In this document: positions 26,001 through 38,246 of the stretch, one piece after another
How the letters are laid out: each line of letters opens with the position of its first letter
Numbering within the stretch: position 1 is the stretch's first letter
DNA from: Paramoeba atlantica
Taxonomy: Eukaryota > Discosea
NCBI GenBank assembly: GCA_977017575.1
Contig: CDRNVI010000139.1
Coordinates: forward strand, 1 to 64,000
DNA length: 64,000 bases
Direction: 5' to 3'
Notes under the pieces: generated by a model
Seen by the model: only the letters and a program-made list of their open reading frames with translations
The model's database searches: none
Told to the model about the DNA's origin: nothing
Translations under genes and position numbers: made by a program

Positions 26001-29000
26001 AGAAAGAGAGAAGAAAGAGGAAGAGAGAGAGAGAAGAAAGAAAAGAAAGAGAGAAGAGAGAGAGAGGGAGGAAGAGAAAGAAAAGAGAGAGAAAGAGAAA
26101 GAGAAGAAAGAGAGAAGAGAGAAAGAAAGAAAAAAAAAACCTGATTTCTAAGTTTGCTAAGAAGAAGAGCATGTTGATCGGCAGCATCTTGATATTGTCC
26201 TTTCTTTCTTGAAATTCTCTCTTCAAATTGTTCTTTTATCTTGATTTTTTTTTTGTTGCAAAAGAGAAATTTTAAAATGAATTTTTAGTAATAAAAAAAA
26301 GGAGAATTTTTATTTATTTATTTATTTATTAATTTATTTATTATTATTTCTTGTTAATTTTGATTCTTTTCTTTTTTTTGGAGAAGGGATTTAAAAATAA
26401 TAAAAAAAAAACCTGTTCTTTTTGAATTTCCAAACCAGAAGAAGCAGCCTCATACGCTCTTTTTAACTCCCCAATCTATTTTTTTGTATTTTCAATTTTC
26501 TCTTTCTTCTTTCTTCTTTCTTCTTCTTTCTCTTCTTTCTTCTTCTTTCTCTTCTCTCCCTTTTCTCAGTTCTCTTAATCTCTCAGTCTCTCTCTTTCTA
26601 TTGAGCCTCTCTCTTCTCTCCCTCTCTCTTTCTCTTCTCTTTCTCCTCTCTTTCTCCTCTCTTCTCTTTCTCTCTTCTCTTTCTCTCTTCTTCTTCTTTC
26701 TCAACCTGGAGTTCAAGATCAGAACATTTTCTTCGATGGGAAGCAGCAGCAGCCGCCGTCTCCTCCACTTTGACTTTTATTTTGAAAATGAAAATTAGAA
26801 TTTTATTATTCTTATTTTTATTTTATTTGATGAGAGAAAGAGAGAAAGAGAAGAAAAGAGAAAGAAAGAGAGAAAGAAAGAAAGAGAGAAAGAGAGAAAA
26901 AGAGAAAGAAAAGAGAGAGAAAGAAAGAAAAAAAAGACTTACTCCTCGCAGTTGGACCATTGGCAGAAACAAAACGATCTTGAAGAATATCAATTTCAGT
27001 TTGTTTGGCAAGAAGATTGTCTTGTAAATCTAATATCACTTTTTCTGCGATTCCCATTTCGTTTAATTGTTCTTGGCATCTGTTGGTTTGTTGAGAGAGA
27101 GAAGAGATAAGAGAGAGAGAGAGGAAGGAGTAAGAGAAAAGAGGGAGGAAGGAGAGAAAAGAATTTTTTTAAAAAAAATTCAGAGAAAAGAGAGAGAGAG
27201 AGAGAGAAGAAAGAGAAAAAAGAAAAAAGAACTTTTTTCGTTGAAGAGTTAATTCTTTCATTTGTTGGTTCAAAGCAGGTCTTTCTTCTTCAGCAATGGC
27301 CACCGCTTCTGCCACCTATTCACACAAAATAAAAATTAATTCTTTTTTTTGTTTGTTTTAATTTTTTTAAATTAATTAATAAAAAAAAATTAAAAGATTT
27401 TTGAGAAGAAAGGATAGAGGAAAGAAAAAGAAAAGAAAAGAAAAAGAAAAAGAAAAAAGAAAAAGAAAAAAGAAGAACCTTGGCCGCTTTTTCAGATAAA
27501 ATTTGATAATTTTGTTTAATATCATTCAATGGCCCTGAAACATCTTCTTGTCCATCTCTTTCTTGTCTTATTTTATCTCTGTTTTTAAAAATGATGAGAA
27601 AGAGAGAGAGTGAGAGAGGAAAAGGAAAGAGAGTGAGTGAGAGAGAGGAAAAGAGAGAAGGAAAAAGAGAGAGTGAGGGGAGAGAGAGAGAGAAAGAGAT
27701 AAGAAAAGAGAAACCTCTTTTCTTGAGCAAGAAGAAGTTCTTCTTTCTTTCTTTTGAGGCCCTCTTCTCTCTCACGTACTCTCTCTTTCTTTTCTCTCAT
27801 TTCTTTCTTTCTCTTTTCACAATTTTCTTTTAGTTCATCCAAGTTTTCCTGATAATTGAAAAAGAGTCAAAGAAAAGAAAAAGAAAGAAAGATTGAAAAA
27901 AGAAGATGATAAAAGAAAGAGAGAAAGAAAAATACTTTAAGTTTGTCTCGATCAGAAAAGAGAGAAGAAGTTTCTTTCTCTGTTGTGATCAGTGCCTCTC
28001 CATGTTCAACAATCTGTTTTATTATAAATTCATAAATTATCTTTAAAAAAGAAAGAAAAAAATATTTTTAAAAGAATAATAAAACATTAAATTAATGAAT
28101 CAATTAATTTTTTAAAAAAAAAGACTCAAAAATCAAATTTTGAAAGAAAAAAAAACATTTTTTTCCATTGCAACCAAAAGAGCTTCCTCCTCTCCCAAAT
28201 CACGAAAAAGAGCTTCTCTCTCTTCTTGAACAATCTCCATCTCTTTTACCAAACTCTCCAAAGCAACTTCCGCCTCAACAGAAATTTCTTCTTCTTCTTC
28301 TTCAGAAAGAGAGAGAGAAGGAGAAGAAGAGGAAGAGGAAGAGGAAGAAGAAGAGGAGGAGGAAGGAGAGGGAGAAGAAAGAGGAGAAGAATCAAGGAGA
28401 AGAGAATCTTGTCCAGTGACTGATCTTTTCCATTCTGAGAGATTAAAGTCTTTTCCTTTCATTTTTAAGAGAAGTTGCTCTCTTTCTTTGATTTGCCCCT
28501 TGTTTCAAGAAAGAAAAAAGTTAATATTCAAACAAACAATCAAGAAAAGAAGAAATTAAGAAAAGGAATAATAAATTTAAGAAATAATAAAGAAAGAAAG
28601 AAACCTCAAGAATACGAATTCGTTCAGTCATTTTGGTAACCATTGCTTCCAATTGTTCCAACGATTTCTGTGAATTAACTTTTGCTGAATTTTTCACTTG
28701 TTTTGCTCTTTGTGCAAATCTAAGAATTTGATTAATTAGAATAGAAAATCATTAAATTCTCAGAATATAAGATTAGAGTCAAAAGAAAAAAATCCAAGAA
28801 GAAAGTTTCTTCTCCTTGAATCAAAAAAAGAAATCCCTCTCGGGATTTTCCTTTTCAAAAAAGAGAAATCATTCACAAAAGGCGCTGTGGCGGAGTGGTC
28901 TAACGCGGCAGACTGCTAATCTGTTTCCCTCCGGGGAGCGTGAGTTCGAATCTCACCGGCGTCGTTTATTTTTTTGGGTTTTTTTTTGCTGTCTGTTGCG

Positions 29001-31979
29001 TTAGACCACTCCGACACAACCCCTTTTGAGAAAGAATTCCATTTTCCAAAAATGAAAACTCGCCAGTGCTCGTCGGTTTCATGCTGGTGAACATGCTGGT
29101 GGAACACACTGCTTTTGTTATGAAACAAAATCCAGAGACTCTGCCTCCCCGTTGTAAAGGAAGTCAGCTCTCCTCCTGTGGCCATAAATGCACTCAAGAC
29201 TGCACCCAAAAGTGGATCATGTTCTTTCTTTCACTTCCTGTTGGACTTTGTCCTTGGACTTCCACTTGGACTTTCCACTTCTGGAGCACTGAATTGAAGA
29301 GCAACATGACAGTATTTCTTGAATCAAAAAATGGACCCTCCCAGATTTTCCTTTTCAAAAAGAGAAATCATTCACAAAAGGCGCTGTGGCGGAGTGGTCT
29401 AACGCGGCAGACTGCTAATCTGTTTCCCTCCGGGGAGCGTGAGTTCGAATCTCACCGGCGTCGTTTATTTTTTTGACTTTCTTTTTTGTTTCTGACATTT
29501 TCTTTGTCAAGACAAAAAAAAATTGGTGCCGGTGAGATTCGAACTCACGCTCCCATAGGGAAATATAGTTAAAGTACATCGCGTTAGACCACTCCGCCAC
29601 AGCCCCTTTTGAGAAAGATTTCCATTTTCCAAAAGTGAAAACTCGAGGAGGAACCAAAAGAAAACTCCAAGCGTCTCAGAAAGAAAAAATGAAAGAGAAA
29701 GTTGACCTTAAAGTTGACAGAGTCTCTGTAATATTAAAAACATGTTGAGAACAACACACAATCAGGGTGGTTTTTGAATTACCACCCAAACTCTCGCTCA
29801 AAATAAAAGTCAATTTTGAATCTCGGTAAGGAACATGCCCCTAAAAATAAATAAAAATCAAAAAAAACTTCTCCCATCTCCTTTTGTCTTTTCCTGCTCT
29901 TCTCTCTGAGTCTATTTGCCCAAAAACTGCAAAAAAAAAACCTTTTTAGCAGAAGAAAGAGAATTAATACAATTTCCAAGAGCGGACAAAGATTGATTAA
30001 TCTTTTTGGCTTCCTCAAGTGTGTTTCCTGTTGCTCCAGTTTTTCCAACACTCTCACTTCCTGTATTCCAGGAAAGTGTTATAATGAATAATTCATTTAA
30101 TAAAGAACAAGGGGGAAAAGAAACAAAACAGAACCTGCAAGATCTGCAAGATTCAGACGTCCAGTTTTTGTACCTCCATCAGGAGACTATCCACAAAAAA
30201 GAAATTAAAAACAACTCAACACAAACAATATTTTAAAAAAAACGAATCTCGCGTTCCCAAATCAATAAAAAAAAAAAACCAAAAACAAGACAAAAAAGAA
30301 AAAAAGAAAAAACAACAAAAAACCCAACGAAGAAATAAAAGAGAAAAAACCTTTTGAGTGACACTGATCATAAATAAAGAATGAGATCTCGATGATGACT
30401 CATTCATTCCAGTGGCTGTCACACTCCTATTCTTTTCACCTCTTAAGAGCAGTTGAAAGACTTCTTCCTGTTACAAAGTCAGCTAAAATTTATTTTCATT
30501 CTTTCAAATTAAATAAATAAATTAAATCAATAAAAACCTGAGAAGAAACGTAATGTTCAGAAAGGCCTTCAATCCATGCTCCACGATTGGGAGTTTGTCG
30601 AACTTTTAAAGCATCACCAATTTCCAACAAATCTTTGACCACTTCTTTATATATCTCCAAAAATGAACTGTTTATAATTGTTTAAATTGATTGAATGGAA
30701 CAAAGAGAAGAAAAGAGAATCGAGAAAAAAGAAAAGAGAAATATGAACCATTTAACTTCCCATTCTGCTCCAGTATTATCTTTGATGATATGTTCGAATA
30801 TGTGTTCACATGCTCTTGGAATTACTCCTCTGCTTTTCAGATAAGAAAAAAAAGAAAAGACCATACAAGAAATTGACTGAAACAAATAAAAGAAGGGAAA
30901 GAAAGAAAGTAAAGAAACAAAGAATAAAAACAAAAGAGCAAAATTCAATAAATAAAGAAATAAAGAAAGAACTTGTCTCGATCTTCCAAAATGCTGGGTC
31001 CGAACATAGTATGAGTCTTTCCCGCTCCAGTTTGTCCATAAGCGAAGATTGTCCCATTGTATCCTCTTTTAAGAAGAAAACAAGAAAAAAGGGGAAAGGA
31101 GGAAAGAGATATTGGGTTAAATATCAAAGAGAAAGAAAGAAAGAAAGAAAAGAAAAAAAAAAAGAAAAAAAAGAAAAAAAAAGAAAAAGAAAATAGAAAA
31201 AGAAAAGAGTGAAAAAAGAAAGCAAACTTCAAGACATCTTCAATGGTATCACGAGCGAGATAATTGTAAACATCTTGTTGGGATACACCTTGCACTGCAT
31301 CGAAGATTCGATCGAAAGCAAATTTCTATTTTTTATTTTTCAAAATGAATCAGAATTTTTGTTGACCTTTTTTTATTTATTTTGGGAAGAAGAGATAGAT
31401 ATAAAGATAGAGAGGAAGAGAGAAGCCAAAAAAATAAAATAAAAAATGAATAGAAGAAAAGGAAGGAAGAAAGGAAGAAAGAGAGAAAGATAAAAACAGA
31501 AAAGAAAAAAGATAGAAAAGAAAGAAAAAAGAAAAGAAAAGAAAAGAAAAGAAAAGAAAAGAAAAGAAAAAAGAAAGAAAAAAACCTCATTGCGATTTCC
31601 CTTTTCAACATTAGCAACTTCAACACAAGAACCATCCCCAAAAAACTTGAACAATTCTTCTTTGCTCTTTTTTCTTAATTCTTTGCTTTTTCCTTCCTGT
31701 TTTTCAATTTAAATTGTTTTTTTTTTTGAATTTGATTTTTTTGATTTTCTTGTCTTGTCTTGTTTTCGAGTTATTATCTTTCTTTTTCTTTTCTTCTCTT
31801 TTCTTCATTTTTCATGAATTTAATTTCTTCTCCTTCAAAAAATGAGCCATCATCCCCTTCCTCCCCAACACTCCCATCTGCCTCCCAATGATCCAAACCT
31901 CTTCTTTTTCGCGCTTATTAACAGGACGAAATCGACAACAGACCCGGATATTATTCCCAGATCCCTCGTCTTGGACCAT
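23080..31979 (-). CDS. Kinesin with N-terminal motor, coiled-coil stalk and C-terminal PH domain
   Basis: Starts at ATG 31979 ([21 protein letters not shown]). First exons are 31899-31979 and 31586-31696. The motor motifs are [20 protein letters not shown] (P-loop), [12 protein letters not shown] (switch I), LADLAGSE (switch II), VPYRDSKLT and [17 protein letters not shown] 987 bp intron (28720-29706) splits TLSTLR from FAQRAK and holds the tRNA-Ser cluster. Downstream, about fifteen short exons encode an acidic coiled coil, each divided by GA/TC-rich introns. The last exons form a PH domain: [32 protein letters not shown], ending [11 protein letters not shown], stop TAG 23080-23082. The motor reads closest to the kinesin-1/plus-end N-kinesin type; the PH suggests lipid cargo as in Unc104/KIF1. 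Individual stalk exons were not all resolved. Confidence 0.9.
28881..28964 (+). tRNA. tRNA-Ser (GCT anticodon)
   Basis: 84 nt class II tRNA. Anticodon stem GCAGA/TCTGT with loop CTGCTAA gives anticodon GCT. The long variable arm has TCCC/GGGA pairing, and the T arm is GTGAG-TTCGAAT-CTCAC. It sits on the strand opposite the kinesin transcript, inside its intron. Confidence 0.95.
28992..29023 (-). pseudogene. Truncated tRNA-Ser 5' half
   Basis: Minus strand reads GGGGTTGTGTCGGAGTGG then TCTAACGCAACAGAC before breaking off. It has a tRNA-Ser acceptor and D arm but no T arm, and shares 5' flank (CTCAAAAGG) with the minus-strand tRNA at 29524-29606. Confidence 0.8.
29380..29463 (+). tRNA. tRNA-Ser (GCT anticodon), second copy
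   Basis: Identical to 28881-28964 over its full length, with a shared 5' flank (TTTTCAAAAAGAGAAATCAT-like). It arose by local duplication with its flank inside the kinesin intron. Confidence 0.95.
29524..29606 (-). tRNA. tRNA-Ser-like gene with UUA anticodon (candidate ochre suppressor)
   Basis: Class II tRNA, 83 nt, same orientation as kinesin. D arm and T arm are identical to the tRNA-Ser(GCT) copies. The anticodon arm is replaced by stem ATGTA/TATAT (five pairs including one G-U) and loop CTTTAAC, so positions 34-36 read TTA, which pairs with the stop codon UAA. The variable arm still pairs (TCCC/GGGA). The acceptor stem has one mismatch (G3-A70). SerRS recognises the long variable arm and not the anticodon, so serine charging is plausible. 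It could instead be a decaying pseudogene. Confidence 0.65.
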
Positions 31980-32205
31980 CCTCTCTCTCTCTTTCCTTTC
32001 TCTTTCTCTTTTCTGGAAGAGAAAAAGTTTTTGAGGGGTTTTTTCAATGGTAATAAAAGACTAACAAAGTTTTTTCACACGTTTAAAAAAGAGATCGTTT
32101 TTTTTTGGATTTTTGTTTTGTTGTGATTTTTTGTTTTTCTGGGGTTTGAGAGACTTTGTTTTTTTTTTTGGAGAGGGTTATAAAGAAGCTTTCCTCTCCC
32201 AGGAG

Positions 32206-35200
32206 ATGGCGTTTTGGAAAAAGAAAGGTAGACCTAGAGCTATCTCGGATGATTCTCGGTCTGGAGGTCTTGTTCGTCGTCAGAATTCATCCTCCTCTGC
32301 GATTGCTCGCCGACGAGATCTTGAGAAGTTGCGAATCCAAATCCTTTTGGCAAGATTAGACCCTGATGTTCCTGAACCTTTTGAATCCAGCGCTTTTGCG
32401 AAGGCACTTGCTGAACAGCATGAAACAATGTTTTCTTCAGCTGAGAATCCAACCGAGAAATCAACCCGAAAGAACAGCCCGACGAAGACACGAAGAACTA
32501 TGACCAATCTTCCCCCAACATCACCAAAATCAAATTTTGAATCACTCGACAAAGCAAATAGCATCCAAAACATGATCTCAGCAAAGCCACGACCAAAACC
32601 AACCAAAGCAGCCACAGTCCCCCCTTCTTCTTTTTCTTCTTCACCCAAAACATCGACACTTCCCCCTTCTGCTCCTTTCCTCTTCGCAGAAGAAAGCCGG
32701 GTGTACGAAACCAAATCTCAGATAATCAAAAACAGACCACTCAGCGAGCTCCCCCCAAAAAAGAAAGGACAATCTCTCTCGGTTGATCAACCCACTTATT
32801 CAGCTCCACAGTTACAATCTCCAACAACAAGTCCTAAAAAATCTCGACCCTTGATGCACTTGAGGAACAATCCAAAAAGTAAACAAGCAGGAATGGCAAA
32901 TTTACTTCGCTCACAAGAGAGAGAACACGAAACAGGTGGACCAGGACGACAACTCAGACCTGCATCAGAAGGGAAATCGGATAGTGCACAGAAGATAGAG
33001 AGAAAGGTTCGAAAAATTGGCATTTCAAAATTATCAGAAACGAGAGAGGGTCGTTTGGAGATTTCTCTTGCTCGTAAGAACCAGAGGTCTTTGTCTGCTG
33101 CTCCTTTGCTGTCCTCGTCTGGCGCAAAAAATCTTCCTGGAAATGAGGGAAAGGAGAGTAGCGAAAAGAAGGGGGACAGTGAAAATCAGGAAGAAGGAAA
33201 GGGAACAGTTGAAGTCAATAGTGAAGAGGATGGAGATGATGAATCGAAAAAAACTGAAAGTGATTCTTCTCCTCTCCTTCAAGAAGAAAGTTTCGACCAA
33301 GCGATTGACGATTTTGTTGATCCATTCGATGATGATGAAGGAAAAGAAGTGGTCGATGACGAATCCGATATCCCAGCTTATGACCTTCAAAGAGTCGTTC
33401 GTAGCCCCTCAATCACTCGAAAATTTGTGCCTGAATCTTCAGACTCTTATACTTCAACCATTTCAAGTTTTGAGACTTCAGCTATTTCAAGTATGGATAC
33501 TTCAACTATTTCAAGCATGGATACTTCAACTATTTCAAGTATGGATTCGTCTCCCGCAACCGATTCAGAAACTTCTTCTTCCTCCCTTTCAGTCCCGGAT
33601 GCTTATACAATTGACCCTTTTATGGGGAGTTTTGAGAGCAGGGAAACGACAAACAACCCAACCTCAGCTTTGAATTCTCTTGGAGATGCTTACTCTGTTG
33701 ATCCATTTGACAAGTCAGAAGAAGAAGAGCCCACTCTCCAAAAAGGAGATGAGAGGCAGAAGGGGGAAAAGAAAGAAGAGAATGAAGAAGAAGAACAAAG
33801 AAAAGAGAAGAGACCAAGTAGCGCGAGTTTATATACATCTGCATCAGGATCTCTTTTGAATTTTGATTCGGATCAGCCTGTTTCAGATGGTGATTGGAAT
33901 GGACGTTATCAAGAAATGGTTGCTTCGTTTAAATCTGCTTCACTTCATAATATCGTTTGTATTTTTCTTCCATTTCTTAATTATCCTTCATTCCTCACAT
34001 GAAAAAAACTCATTTTTTTTTTTAGGCTCGACATGAGTCAGGGGTTTTGGATTTAATTCGATTAAATCAAGACTTCTTGGTCAACGCCGAAACTTATGGG
34101 CGTATTATTATTATGGAGCGACATCTCCCTGCTCAAAGTAGCGACGGTGTTCGTCATTTCCTTTCCTTTTGAATAATTAATAATTCTTCCCCAAATCTGA
34201 ATCTCCCTTCCAGCAAACAAGAGGTTTTACCAAAAATATTCACCCAATCAACGTGGGTGGACGCGCAGGAGGAGAAAAATACATCATCAACAACATCCTT
34301 TTTAAATTTGCGGTCGATGTCCATAAGTTGTATGGATCGGATTACGCTGCTGCAAAAGCTGCTGGCAATGAACTGAGAGGATTGACGGCATTCTTTAACA
34401 ACACAGATAGTGAAATTTGCTTCCCTTTTATGGGTTTGATTGACTTTTTGGGGGTCCGATTGATTGCGATGAGTCTTCTGCCAATTTCTTCACAGACATT
34501 GGTGTATGGGACAGCGGATGGAGGGCACACTGTTTACAATGATAACCCTGCATTGTCTCAGTTAATCAAGAAGGCGTGTAAGAAGCTGAACTTGTCAGCG
34601 CATCAGTGTGGATTACGGAAAGAGATTGTCAAGACTCTGTATTCTGCGGCGGATGTAGAGGGTCATACTGGGTATGATGGTCGGTTTTATTGCTTAGATT
34701 TTGCGAGAATGTTTCCTCCTACAACGCCTGATCGTCGTATTTATCGAGGGTATCTTTATCAGGTTAAATTCTTACCATATTTCCTTCTTTCTCCTTTTCT
34801 TCTAATTTTGAACCTGATAATAGATGATGCGACCAGAGTTAATCCAAAAAACTCAAAAATTATGTGCTGATACTTATTCGGGGTTTATTGCTCATGATCC
34901 GAGAAGGAGTTTGTTTGAAGCACAGGTCGATACTGTCACCCAAGTCCTTAAAACAAAACATGTCACAATGGTTTTGTGTTTTGTTATTTCTTTTTCTTTT
35001 TTTCAAATTATTTCCAACCTTTTTTTTTTCTCCTCCAGGTTGGGAAAGAGATCAACATGTGGAGTTCCAGACTTAAAAGAAAAAATCTTCCACATCTACC
35101 AGAGATGTTACACAGAAGAGGTGTAAATATCAGATATCTTGGTCTTTTGCTTCAGATTGTGAGTATCCCTGCTGGGAGGATGTTAGTTATTTTGGAGGGC

Positions 35201-36544
35201 GCTGCAAGGGTGATTAAAAATAAGTTAAGAGAACATATGAGGAATGCTAGTGAAAAGGTTTTTATTTTTTGTTGATTTTTGTGATGTGTATTTTATACTT
35301 TAATTATTTTCCTTCCTTAATCTCCTTGTTGGAGGAGGGTGGGTTGATTTTAATTGATCTTTATTTCTTTTTTAGCTTAAAATTCCTATGGAGGCACCAT
35401 ACAGAGAATTAGTTGTGGATATGATGAATCGCTGCTTAGCTGGGGATGGCGAAACTTTTTCTTTCTGGAAGGATGAAATTGTTCCTGAGATGAAATTGCG
35501 ATTTAGTTTCGAGGAATTTAGTTGGGAAAAAGATTGCCCGATCGTTTTTGGTGACAAGAGAGAAATGGGGAAACCCAGAGACGGAGAGGAGAAAGAGAAA
35601 GGAGAAGAGAAGGAGAAAATGGAAAATGCGGAGATTGCCAAAGGATTGATCAAATTGTTGTCGACACAGTTGCCGGATACAGATAAAAATGGGAGATGGG
35701 TTGTCTTTAATCGAGTTCAAGAGATGATAGGTTTTTTATTTCATTTTAAATTTTGTGATCTTTCTTTAATATTATTTTTTTTATTTAAATAAAATTTCTG
35801 ATTCTGATTCTCTCTTTTTTGTTAGGAATTCGGTTTTCTGAAAGTGTGAACAAAAAATGCCAAACTGCAACAGAACTAACTCTCGACGAAGTGGACCTTG
35901 AACGTCTCTCAGTCAAAGTAAAACATCAATCTTTTGTCAATACCATCCAAGGCCTCTTCTTTTACTCCAAAGGACTCAGAGAGATGGACGAACATAAATC
36001 TCGACATCTCTTTATTCGAGCCATCAAAAGCTATGAACAATGCCTCCAAACTGATCCAACAAATCTCCTCTCTCTCCTGAATGCGGCAGAGTGCTATTAC
36101 AAACTCGCTTTATTTGAAACTTCTGGAGGAAGAGCAATGAATTCAGTTGTACTTGATACAAGTTCAGATCGAGTGAGTGCAGCAGATACTCTCTACCATC
36201 GGGCAATTCAAGCAAATCGAGAAGAACCACAAACCTATTATTTCTATGCTCGGTTTCTTGAGAATTCGAATCAGTTGACAAGAGCAGAAAAGTTTCATCT
36301 CCAAGGTCTTGAAGTTTGTCCCATCTCTTCTGTCAATCTCTATGGATATGCGAGGCTGTTGAGAAATCTTGGACAAGATCTTTGGGCAGAAGCATTTGAA
36401 GAGAAGGCAGGCAGGTGTTCTCTTCGAGAGACAGCCCAGAATGATACCAATGAACAATCAGCTCCTGGAAAGAACTCTTTTTCTTGGGCTGAGAAATTGA
36501 AAAAAATGGATTCGAAAGATTGTCAAAAAAAGAATGCTCCTTAA
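32206..36544 (+). CDS. Clu-domain protein with TPR-like C terminus
   Basis: Seven exons: 32206-33954, 34026-34148, 34214-34762, 34824-34970, 35039-35257, 35376-35730, 35826-36544, total 1286 residues; phases all match. The first 580 residues are Ser/Pro/Lys/Glu-rich and disordered, with a short repeat SSMDTSTI. The central part carries the Clu-domain hallmarks: NELRGLTAF, CFPFMGLIDFLGVRLIAMS, LVYGTADGGHTVYND, YSAADVEGHTGYDGRFYCLD and FARMFPP. The C terminus has helical TPR-like repeats (FIRAIKSYEQCLQTDPTNLLSLLNAA; LYHRAIQANREEPQTYYFYA). Clu family members (CLUH/Clu1) bind mRNAs for mitochondrial proteins and affect mitochondrial distribution. This protein has an unusually long N terminus and fewer TPRs, so it may be one of the divergent Clu paralogues rather than the CLUH orthologue. 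Confidence 0.85.
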
Positions 36545-36782
36545 TTTTGTAATAAATATCGATATTTATTTGATCCAGAAATCGATCACTTTGTGTTGCT
36601 GATTTTTTGAAAGTCAATTAACATTTTGGAGACAGATCTCGCATTTAGCAAATCTTCTTCACAACATTTCCTCACCTCCAGTTTCAAAGATTTGATCGAT
36701 ACAAAGTTGGGTCATTTCAAAGGGCAACCAACACAAATAATTTTCTTTTTTGGTACCGTGCCAGATTAACCAGAACTTCGCA

Positions 36783-38246
36783 CTAAGTTCTCCATACTAT
36801 TTGCCGTTTCTGTAAACAAAAAGAAGAGAGAAAGAAAAGAAAAGGAATAGAATGGGAGGAAGAAAAATACCTTGTCATTCAGATTTAAGCGATGGTCAAT
36901 TCGTTCGAGCATCTCAGTCGACAAAAAGTTCCCCATCCATAAACTAAAAAAACAATCATCTCTTCAGTCAAAAATCTTCTTCAAATTTCAACAACAAATA
37001 AAAAAAAGATACTCAAGAGAAGTAAGAGTTCGATTGAAGAATAAGGAGTTCAACATGAAAGTGGCGCTCGCATCATCTATTAAATTGTACCACAACCTTC
37101 ATTTTCCACACAATATTAATTCATCAATCAATCACAAAAAAGAAATGAGTAAGGAAGAGAGAATACGTGAGGTGTTGGAGGGTATTGTTGTGTCGGAGAC
37201 AATCAGCAATTGCTTGAGCTCCCTTTCCTGAGATACTGTTTCTTGCCAAACTGTGGTTGAACAATGTTCAGTGAAAAGATAAATTTTAAAAAAGAATGAG
37301 ATTCAAAAATTTTAAAAATCAAAAGAAGAAGAAGAACTTGAGAGAATGAAGTGTTGTATTAACATAAAGAGAATCTAAAAGAGAACTGGCTCCCTCGTTC
37401 CCCAAATCATTATAATAAACACTAAAAAAACAAAACCAAAAAAAAAAAAGAATGAGTCTCTCATCAAAATCTCTTTCCTTGTCCAAACAAAAATAAAAAT
37501 AAAATATCTCAAAAAAATAAATAAAAAAAAACTCAAGAAGTTGAAGAGAGGAGTTTGCGACAAGTGCATCAGCGAGAGCATCACCCCCTTTCTCATTTAG
37601 ATTATTCCCTCCTACTCTACAAGAAGAAGAAATGACTCAATCTTTCGAAAAATTGTTTTCATTTGATTTTCATTATAGAGAGAGAGAGAGAGAGGAGAGA
37701 GAGAAGGTGAGTGAAAGAAAACCGAAAAATTTTTAAAGTTGAATTGGACTTGAGTGCATTAGCAATGTATTCAACACCATCATCCCCAATCTCATTGACT
37801 GAAATGCTTTATGACACAGAATGAAAGAAAAATAAGAGAAGAGAAAGAGAAGAGAAAAGAAAAGAAAAGTAAGAGGAACTCGAGTTCTGTAAGAGTTGTA
37901 TTGGTTTGGAGTGTGTTGGCAATATGAATTGCACCTTCTTTGGTGATTCGATTTGCTGTCAAACTTTTCAAAAAAAAGATAAGTTCAAAGAAAAAGAACT
38001 GAAAGAAAAAAAAGAGAAAAAGGATAAAAAGAAAAAATACTCTAGAGAACGAAGCTTCGAAGAATTTGAAGCAAGACGACGGAAAAGAATTTGGACTCCT
38101 TCATCTCCAATCCTCTCAGACGCCAAACTGTAAAAAGAGCAAAAGAGAATTATACTTTTTCCACCCCCAAAAAAGAAAGAACAAAGATTCAAAATTCAAA
38201 ACTCAAGAGAGGTTTCAGAATGGTATCTCTGGAGGATCTCCTCCAT
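36783..38246 (-). CDS. Leucine-rich repeat (RNI-type) protein, one repeat per exon
   Basis: Starts at ATG 38246 (MEEILQRYHSETSL). Then come seven exons of about 84 nt, each a ribonuclease-inhibitor-type LRR, e.g. LASERIGDEGVQILFRRLASN, LTANRITKEGAIHIANTL, ISVNEIGDDGVEYIANALKSN, VGGNNLNEKGGDALADALVAN, VYYNDLGNEGASSLLDSL, LARNSISGKGAQAIADCL. Two short terminal exons finish with ...NLNDKKRQIVWRT and TAG at 36783-36785. Every intron lies in the same place in the repeat, so exons can be added or lost without breaking the frame. Such NLRC/RNI-like LRR proteins usually mediate protein binding; no other domain is present. The exact borders of single exons were read by eye. Confidence 0.8.

Noticed and set aside
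29524-29606. Reading the variant tRNA as tRNA-Leu(TAA)
   Set aside because: With a 7-nt loop CTTTAAC and invariant T33, positions 34-36 are TTA, not TAA; D and T arms are identical to tRNA-Ser.
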